From NCBI GenBank assembly GCA_029857855.1, contig JAOUGG010000202.1:1-5800 (forward strand): DNA of 5,800 bases, in the 5' to 3' direction. Within the stretch, counting starts at the first letter, position 1, and every line of letters starts with the position of its first letter. The notes under the pieces were generated by a model. That model had not been told where the DNA came from. It did not search any database and saw only the letters and a list, made by a program, of their open reading frames with translations. Source of the stretch: Acidimicrobiia bacterium (lineage in GTDB: Bacteria; Actinomycetota; Acidimicrobiia; Acidimicrobiales; SZUA-35). Positions 1-4,259 of this stretch are shown one piece after another. Position numbers and translations under genes: made by a program.

Positions 1-103
1 GTCGAGTGCCGACGTCGCGGCCGCGGCCCAGCCGGAGCGGGCCGGCGACCCGACCGAAGCGCCACAGCGGTGCATCGACGATCTCGGTATCGGCCGAAAC
101 CAA
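1..103 (-). CDS. Possible 5' end of a leftward gene, cut by window edge (doubtful)
   Basis: An open minus-strand frame runs from a TTG codon at 103-101 off the left edge. It would encode about 34 residues beginning MVSADTEIVDAPLWRFGRVA. Roughly four fifths of its third codon positions are G or C, as expected for coding DNA here, and the stretch after it (104-179) is less GC-rich, as in a divergent intergenic region. However, no Shine-Dalgarno sequence precedes the TTG. A second minus frame starting with ATG at 75-73 and a plus frame ending with TAA at 173-175 are equally open. I recognise no family. It may be a real N-terminus or chance openness in GC-rich DNA. Confidence 0.2.
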   Translation of the reverse strand, partial: MVSADTEIVDAPLWRFGRVAGPLRLGRGRDVGTR

Positions 104-173
104 ACGAGACTGAGCCCGAACCGGCAATCGCCGTCGGGCGAAACCTCAATTTCCGGCCGGGGATGCCGTTCCT

Positions 174-180
174 AAGGGAG
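174..180 (+). promoter_or_regulatory. Purine-rich Shine-Dalgarno-like stretch overlapping the GGDEF-EAL start
   Basis: AAGGGAG at 174-180 is a good anti-SD match, but its last G is the first base of the proposed GTG start, so the spacing is essentially zero. The next in-frame starts (GTG 213, GTG 216, ATG 237) lie too far downstream to be served by it. The true start is therefore uncertain, although the 180 start is the only one that keeps the first membrane segment complete. Confidence 0.35.
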
Positions 181-1796
181 TGAGTGAGCCCCGTCTGCTG
201 TCGTCTCCCGCCGTGGTGCTGTTTTCGGGCGTACTGATGGCTGTTCTGTGGGCGGGTGGCTTGAACTTCGTGTGGGAGCTCTCGTCGGCCCAGATCGTCC
301 ATGTACTCACCACCGGGGCCATGGGCGCGGTCGGCGCGTCGATCGGCAGCCTGCTGCTGGCGGTTGCGGCCCGCACCGCCCAGAATCGTTTCGACGAGGC
401 CGAGCACCGGGCGAAACACGATCCGTTGACCGGGCTGTTGAACCGGTCCGAGCTGTTCCGTCAACTCGACGATTCGCTGGCCGAGGCCACGGCCAACGAT
501 CTGGTCCTGGGCGTGCTGTTCCTCGACCTCGACCGGTTCAAGGCCATCAACGACTCACTCGGCCACGAGGTCGGCGATGAGCTCCTGATGATTGTGGCCG
601 ACCGACTCCGCTCGACGGTTCGCAGCACCGACGTCGTGGCCCGGCTCGGGGGCGACGAATTCGTCATCCTCTGTCGGGGCCTGCTCCACGGCGACTCGGT
701 GGTGGCCACCGCCCGCCAGATTCTCAAACGCTTCCGGGAGCCGATCTCCCTGAACGGCAAGGAACACATTGTCTCCACCAGCATCGGCGTTGCCATCGCG
801 AAGGCCGGCGACAACCGGGAACCCGATGCGCTGGTCAGCGACGCCGACGCCGCCATGTACCGGGCCAAGGAGACGAAGACGGGCTATGCCGTCTTCGACG
901 AGGCCCAGCGTCAGCAGGTGCGGGACCGCCTCGACATCGAGCAGGCGTTGAGCAAGGCCATCGATCGCAAGGAGATCGTCGTCCACTACCAGCCGATCGT
1001 CGACACGCTGAACCGGCAGCTCTACGGCTTCGAGGCCCTCGTCCGATGGGAACACCCCGAACGGGGCATCATCCTACCGAGCGAGTTCCTTCCCATCGCC
1101 GCCGAGGCCGGCATGATGGCCCGCCTCGGTGAGCTGGTGCTGCGCGAGGCCTGCGCCCAGGCTGCGGTGTGGAATCACCTGTCGCCGTCGGCCGCCCGGG
1201 TTCGGATGGGTGTGAACCTGGCCGAGCAGCAGCTCGTCGACACGAATCTGGCGATGCAGGTGGCCGAAGTTCTCGACTGGTCCGGGATCGATCCGAGCCA
1301 GCTCGTACTGGAGATCACCGAGGATGTGATCGTCGACCACCTCGACGGGCTGACCGTATTGCGCGACCTGCGAGATCTCGGCGTGGCCCTGGCCATCGAC
1401 GACTTCGGCACCGGTCAATCGTCGCTTTCCTACGTCAAACAGTTCGACATGGTGTCGACGATCAAGATCGACAAGGCCTTCGTCGACGAGATGCACAGTG
1501 CCAACGTGGATCGGGCCATCGTCGAGGCCGTGGTGGCCATGGCCTCGGCCCTCGATCTGTCGATCGTGGCCGAGGGGGTCGAGCACTTCGAGCAGGTGGA
1601 GGAGCTGCAGCGACTCGGCGTCCACCTGGTGCAGGGCTATCTGTTCAGCCCGCCGCTACCCGCCGACAACGTGGATCCCGCTCAGTGGTTCGTGACGGCC
1701 GTACCGCAACCTCGACCTCTGGGCGAGGCGGAGCTGCCACGGACGCGTCCGGTTTCGGTTCCTGCCGACTTGAAACACAGCACCCAGCTCGGCTGA
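180..1796 (+). CDS. Membrane-anchored GGDEF-EAL protein (diguanylate cyclase / c-di-GMP phosphodiesterase)
   Basis: This protein is predicted to make and/or degrade cyclic di-GMP at the inner face of the membrane. Of its 538 residues, about 10-30 and 38-62 are hydrophobic and look like two membrane helices with almost no extracellular loop; no PAS, GAF or CHASE sensor is visible. The GGDEF domain spans roughly 78-237, beginning with HDPLTG (80-85). The active-site GGDEF is intact at 157-161, and an RxxD inhibitory site (RSTD, 148-151) sits at the usual five-residue distance. The EAL domain spans roughly 252-497 with EAL at 285-287, LEITE (E378), DDFGTG (407-412), the IKIDK lysine and VAEGVE (E465), so phosphodiesterase activity is expected. 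Both halves appear competent; which dominates cannot be read from sequence. The C-terminal 35 residues are Pro/Arg-rich and probably disordered. The start is GTG 180; the frame is open upstream to a TGA at 111-113 without another start. ATG 237 is an alternative but would cut into the first helix. Confidence 0.95.
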   Translation: MSEPRLLSSPAVVLFSGVLMAVLWAGGLNFVWELSSAQIVHVLTTGAMGAVGASIGSLLLAVAARTAQNRFDEAEHRAKHDPLTGLLNRSELFRQLDDSLAEATANDLVLGVLFLDLDRFKAINDSLGHEVGDELLMIVADRLRSTVRSTDVVARLGGDEFVILCRGLLHGDSVVATARQILKRFREPISLNGKEHIVSTSIGVAIAKAGDNREPDALVSDADAAMYRAKETKTGYAVFDEAQRQQVRDRLDIEQALSKAIDRKEIVVHYQPIVDTLNRQLYGFEALVRWEHPERGIILPSEFLPIAAEAGMMARLGELVLREACAQAAVWNHLSPSAARVRMGVNLAEQQLVDTNLAMQVAEVLDWSGIDPSQLVLEITEDVIVDHLDGLTVLRDLRDLGVALAIDDFGTGQSSLSYVKQFDMVSTIKIDKAFVDEMHSANVDRAIVEAVVAMASALDLSIVAEGVEHFEQVEELQRLGVHLVQGYLFSPPLPADNVDPAQWFVTAVPQPRPLGEAELPRTRPVSVPADLKHSTQLG

Positions 1797-2009
1797 GCCG
1801 TACTGAGGATCACCCACGTTCGAGTGGGGTCGCTCTCGTCGGTTGACGACCGGTTCGCCTACGACGAAGGAGAGGGGGACCGCACACGCGAGTACTGGCT
1901 TGACGCTCACACCAACTACTTTCAGCGTGTCCTCCCGGAACTCGGAATCGACTTCGACGCGGACATGGCGACGATCTTCCAACGCTTCGACGTCCCCTAC
2001 CAGGAGGAC
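1797..2009 (+). pseudogene. C-terminal remnant of an ASCH-domain protein
   Basis: The codons immediately after the GGDEF-EAL stop, in the same frame, read AVLRITHVRV, then LSSVDDRFAYDEGEGDR, then REYWLDAHTNYF, and end near FQRFDVPYQED. This matches the second half of actinobacterial ASCH proteins: a beta strand, the hallmark 'FAxDEGEGDR' segment, 'W..aH..yF' and a final 'F.RF.V' strand. The ASCH fold is PUA-like and thought to bind RNA; a bacterial member (YqfB) hydrolyses N4-acetylcytidine. About 70 of the usual 140-160 residues remain. The N-terminal half and start codon are absent, because the stop at 1794-1796 directly precedes the homology. The native stop also seems lost, since the frame runs on into unrelated sequence. 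Reinitiation at GTG 1824 could make a short piece but not a full domain. Family assignment is from remembered motif pattern; no alignment was run. Confidence 0.72.
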
Positions 2010-2190
2010 TGGCAGGGCAGTCCAATCGTCAGCGCGGCCGCGATCAGGTTTTGGTTGTCCGCCGTGAGGCCGACGCACCGAGCAGGCCAACACCAACGAC
2101 TCCGAGCGCGGATCCCCACGCCACATCGACAGTGCCGATCACGATTCGTCACTGCGGCCTGGCACCCGGGTGACCGGTTGGTGGCCGGGT
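2010..2190. other. Non-coding or degenerate spacer between gene remnants
   Basis: No convincing gene was found in this stretch on either strand. On the plus strand the three frames give basic, Pro/Thr-rich or interrupted translations (stops include TGA 2065-2067 and TGA 2171-2173). On the minus strand 2148-2044 holds a stop-bounded run of 34 codons with a Gly/Ala/Val/Leu-rich core (GSALGVVGVGLLGASA) ending in basic residues. That resembles the last membrane helix of some protein, but it is too short to assign. I see no terminator hairpin or repeat. Confidence 0.4.
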
Positions 2191-2316
2191 CTCGAAGCCG
2201 AAGATCTCGCGTCGAAGGATCGGCAACTCCAGCTGGCCTACCAGCGCCAGCCAGCCGATCCTGCGCTCGTCGAGTCAGCGAGGCGCGTTGCGGCTCGAAC
2301 AGCTCCGCATTGGTAG
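2170..2316 (+). pseudogene. Antitoxin-like remnant upstream of mazF fragment
   Basis: A plus frame reads LEAEDLASKDRQLQLAY, then QRQPADPALVESARRVAA, and ends RTAPHW followed by TAG at 2314-2316. The frame is open from 2068, but only the part after about 2190 looks protein-like. The reasons for calling it an antitoxin are its position directly upstream of a MazF-type frame, the charged helical C-terminus, the terminal Trp common in MazE-type antitoxins, and the stop overlapping the next gene's start by 7 bases, typical of coupled toxin-antitoxin pairs. The left end is set at GTG 2170, the only plausible start. No ribbon-helix-helix or AbrB DNA-binding N-terminus can be read in any of the three plus frames upstream, so the DNA-binding half is probably missing. 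The family call rests on context more than on motif. Confidence 0.5.
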
Positions 2317-2492
2317 CTCGAAACGACATCCTTTGGGCCGATTTCGGACCGCCCGCCGGCCGCAGGCCCCTTTGTGTCCTCACGCGGAACGCTGCGATCG
2401 AGGTTCTGACCTCAGTGACGTGTGCGCCAATCACTCGGACCATTCGAGGCATTGCGTCCGAGGTCGGGATCGGTCCCGAACAGGGATTGCCC
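2310..2492 (+). pseudogene. N-terminal fragment of a MazF/PemK-type endoribonuclease toxin
   Basis: From TTG 2310 the frame reads MVARNDILWADFGPP, AGRRPLCVLTRNAAIEVL, TSVTCAPITRTIRGIASEV and GIGPEQGLP. This is the N-terminal half of actinobacterial MazF-like toxins, which cleave single-stranded RNA: the 'GDI.WADlG.P.G.RPv.VLTRd.aI' strand pair, then 'vTvAPiTrtIRGi.sEV...pe.GLP'. Recognisable homology stops at about 2492, after some 61 residues. The expected second half (about 45-50 residues, starting around '..nLDnlqtv') is absent and the frame continues into the antisense of DUF3097. No in-frame stop or frameshift occurs inside the fragment, suggesting loss by deletion rather than slow mutation. 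The start overlaps the antitoxin-like stop, and no strong Shine-Dalgarno is visible. A functional toxin is not expected, since the C-terminal strands and helix of the dimeric fold are missing. Confidence 0.75.
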
Positions 2493-2507
2493 GGGCGGAC
2501 GGACGAG

Positions 2508-3332
2508 TCAATCCGTCGGCGGAGGGGCGACGAAGTCGATGAGCTCCTCAACGGCCCCGACCAGGGACGGTTCGAGGTCGCGGTAGTCGTAAACCCGGGC
2601 GAGGAGATGACGCCACAACTCACCTGTGGTGCCTCCGAACCCCATCCACTCGCGGATCCCCTCCTTCCACTCCATCGAGCGGGGCACCTCGGGCCAGGAC
2701 TCGAACCCCAACGCCTTCGGGCGAATGGCCTGCCAGATGTCGACGTAGTGGTGACCGCGGATCAGCACGTTCTCCTGGGAGGCGGCCCGGGCGATGTGGT
2801 GTTCCTTGCTGTGATCGACCAGGTGGTCGAGCAGAACGCCGAGGCGGCGCTCCGGGGTGGGGCGGAACTCGTCGATCACGGCGACGAGATCGTCGGCTCC
2901 GTGCAACGGTTCGACAACGACACCTTCGACCCGCAGATCGTCGCCCCAGATCTTCTCGACCAACTCGGCGTCGTGAACACCCTCGACCAGGAGCCTGCTC
3001 GGCACGGCCACCCGGGCGCCGGTGCGGGGAGGGGCGATCGAACCCGAGGCCGTGAGGTCGATCGTCGACTCGTCCGGCTTCGGCTGCGGCCGGGTCAGGG
3101 TGACGGTGCGGCCGCCCACCGAGAAGGCGCCGTCGGCCACGGGGAGGTCGTGTATCCGCCCGCCCTGGTCCCGGAGCCGGATCAGGGGTGGGGCGAATCG
3201 TACAACGGTGCCGACGATGCCGGTGGTTCGGTGGCGGACGGTCAGCCCCTTGTCGGCCGGAAGGCGGGGCCATTCGGGCCGGCGACGGCGCCCGCCGCTG
3301 TCGTCGATGGGTTCGCTGAGAATGCCTGGCAT
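2508..3332 (-). CDS. DUF3097 family protein
   Basis: A 274-residue protein matching the actinobacterial DUF3097 family along its length. The function is unknown. Recognisable landmarks are the N-terminal 'RRRRPEWPRLPADKGL' lead-in (15-30), a small beta-rich part with 'TGIVGTVVR' (37-45), then 'RLLVEGVHDAELVEKIWGDDLRVEGVVVE' (113-141), 'RRLGVLLDHLV' (162-172), 'GHHYVDIWQAIRP' (193-205) and a C-terminal 'YRDLEPSLVGAVEELIDFV' (250-268). The VEGxxDA...E segment followed by a hydrophobic strand and LLDH (D169) recalls TOPRIM nucleotidyl-transfer/hydrolase domains; that is inference, as the classic DxD is not clear. The protein is soluble, with no signal peptide or membrane helix. ATG at 3332-3330 is preceded at good distance by GGAGGGG (plus positions 3342-3348), which supports this start. 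It lies 6 bp after the SGNH hydrolase stop, so the two are probably co-transcribed. Its TGA (2510-2508) abuts the mazF fragment. Confidence 0.9.
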   Translation of the reverse strand: MPGILSEPIDDSGGRRRRPEWPRLPADKGLTVRHRTTGIVGTVVRFAPPLIRLRDQGGRIHDLPVADGAFSVGGRTVTLTRPQPKPDESTIDLTASGSIAPPRTGARVAVPSRLLVEGVHDAELVEKIWGDDLRVEGVVVEPLHGADDLVAVIDEFRPTPERRLGVLLDHLVDHSKEHHIARAASQENVLIRGHHYVDIWQAIRPKALGFESWPEVPRSMEWKEGIREWMGFGGTTGELWRHLLARVYDYRDLEPSLVGAVEELIDFVAPPPTD

Positions 3333-3338
3333 GTCGGG

Positions 3339-4142
3339 CTACCCCTCCGTCCCGGTCGCGCCGGCTCCGGGTCCCGGATAACCGGCGTCGACCGGGACGG
3401 CGAGGTGGCGCCACTCGGCCTCACCGGCCTCGACCCCGAAGGACCGGCCGAGTGCCCGGGCCATGAGCGAGTAGCCGAGATCGTTGGGATGGAACTTGTC
3501 GGACGCCAGCCGTTCCGATGCCCCGGGGCCGGGCTCGTTCCAGGGGTTGGCGGCCAGCACGCCGTTGTCGGCCGCCGCCGACCGGATGGTGCGGTTGACG
3601 AGGCGAGCCCGGGCCGATCCGCCGGCAACGGCGCAGGCCACGGTTCGATCGGCGGGGGCGCCGAGGGCGATCACACCATCCACCAACCTGCGGGCCTTGC
3701 CTCGCAGACCGTTGGTGTCGATACCCCACACCAGATCGTTCGTGCCGAGGCAGCAGACGACCAGCTCGGGCGTCGGGATATCCAATGCGATCGGGAGCTG
3801 CCGGGTCAGGCCGTCGTCGAGCTTGGCTCCCGACTGGGCCAGGTTGATGACCCGCCACGGCTTGTCGGCGGCCGGCGCCGTCTCGTCGTCGAGCGTGGCG
3901 ATCAGGCGACCGATGTACCCGTTGGCCGGATGCGAGGCCCCGATGCCGAGGGCGGTCGAGTCGCCGACGACGACGGCCAGCGGACCGTCCTCGCCCAGGG
4001 AGACCTGATTCCGGTCGTTCCACCAGTGCGTGTAAGGTTCCACCTGGTCGGTGACGTTGGCCACACCGTCGAGCAGCGTTCCGGCCACCCGGAGCAGGAG
4101 GCCCGGTGGTTTGGCCGTCAGAGGGGGGAGGTGATCGAGCAC
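3339..4142 (-). CDS. SGNH/GDSL-type hydrolase (esterase/lipase-like)
   Basis: A 267-residue protein with all four SGNH blocks: GDS at 60-62 (nucleophile Ser62), the block II glycine in LAQSG (G105), GTND at 133-136 (oxyanion Asn135), and DKFH at 215-218 (catalytic Asp215/His218). It should hydrolyse an ester or acyl bond; the substrate cannot be read. Residues about 9-30 are mildly hydrophobic but carry charges and lack a clear signal peptidase site, so a cytoplasmic or membrane-associated location is more likely than secretion. The C-terminal tail (252-267) is Gly/Pro/Ala-rich. The start is uncertain: GTG at 4142-4140 has only GGAAGG almost touching it. The frame is open back to TGA at 4205-4203, but the only other possible start there is CTG 4151. 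Its TAG (3341-3339) lies 6 bp before the DUF3097 start, and the DUF3097 Shine-Dalgarno lies inside its last codons, suggesting coupled translation. Confidence 0.9.
   Translation of the reverse strand: MLDHLPPLTAKPPGLLLRVAGTLLDGVANVTDQVEPYTHWWNDRNQVSLGEDGPLAVVVGDSTALGIGASHPANGYIGRLIATLDDETAPAADKPWRVINLAQSGAKLDDGLTRQLPIALDIPTPELVVCCLGTNDLVWGIDTNGLRGKARRLVDGVIALGAPADRTVACAVAGGSARARLVNRTIRSAAADNGVLAANPWNEPGPGASERLASDKFHPNDLGYSLMARALGRSFGVEAGEAEWRHLAVPVDAGYPGPGAGATGTEG
3342..3348 (-). promoter_or_regulatory. Ribosome binding site for DUF3097
   Basis: On the minus strand this reads GGAGGGG, nine bases before the ATG at 3332. It sits within the last codons of the SGNH hydrolase gene. It fixes the DUF3097 start and implies translational coupling between the two genes. 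Confidence 0.7.
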
Positions 4143-4197
4143 GCCTTCCAGTGTGCCCTCGTCCGGGTTGACCGGGGTGTCATTGGGCCATGAGCCT

Positions 4198-4246
4198 GGA
4201 GTTCATTGTGTTCGGAGCTTCGCACTCCGTCTGCTCGCTGAACTCC
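4198..4246. repeat. Nested inverted repeat in the divergent intergenic region
   Basis: The outer arms are a perfect 8-bp inverted repeat, GGAGTTCA (4198-4205) and TGAACTCC (4239-4246). The inner arms are a perfect 5-bp repeat, CGGAG (4213-4217) and CTCCG (4225-4229), around a 7-base loop. The two centres differ by about one base (4222 versus 4221), so the arms form one interrupted hairpin or two concentric operator half-site pairs. The element lies between the divergent SGNH and ABC-F genes and ends 13 bases before the ABC-F GTG. No U-run follows, so an intrinsic terminator is unlikely. A repressor site or a 5' RNA structure is possible. Confidence 0.5.
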
Positions 4247-4247
4247 C

Positions 4248-4253
4248 TACCCT
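4248..4253 (+). promoter_or_regulatory. Candidate -10 element for leaderless transcription of the ABC-F gene
   Basis: TACCCT at 4248-4253 fits the actinobacterial -10 consensus TANNNT and stands six bases before the ABC-F GTG at 4260. That is the spacing expected if transcription begins on the start codon itself. The same GTG lacks any Shine-Dalgarno sequence, which agrees with a leaderless mRNA. The -35 region would fall within the nested inverted repeat. The motif is short, so chance occurrence is possible. Confidence 0.4.
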
Positions 4254-4259
4254 TGAGTC

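Noticed and set aside
95..145. CGAAACC occurring twice (95-101 and 139-145) as a possible direct-repeat operator before the GGDEF-EAL gene.
   Set aside because: Seven bases, 44 apart, with no flanking similarity; this is easily expected by chance.
1074..1625. A 183-codon minus-strand frame inside the GGDEF-EAL gene.
   Set aside because: It is antisense to the conserved EAL domain and His/Leu/Gly-rich, as expected for a shadow of GC-rich codons.
2310..2507. An intact, active MazF toxin.
   Set aside because: Homology ends after about 61 residues, half the normal length, and the frame has no stop before running into sequence antisense to DUF3097.
1797..2507. Mobile element ends or a CRISPR array in the gene-poor stretch.
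   Set aside because: No transposase, integrase, terminal inverted repeats or regularly spaced repeats were found by eye; the gap holds gene fragments only.
1824..4193. A 789-codon open frame on the plus strand.
   Set aside because: Only its first part (to about 2009) and the segment 2310-2492 resemble proteins. From about 2500 it is antisense to the well-supported DUF3097 and SGNH genes and gives low-complexity Gly/Arg/Asp-rich sequence, a usual effect of GC-rich codon bias. It is not a single giant protein.
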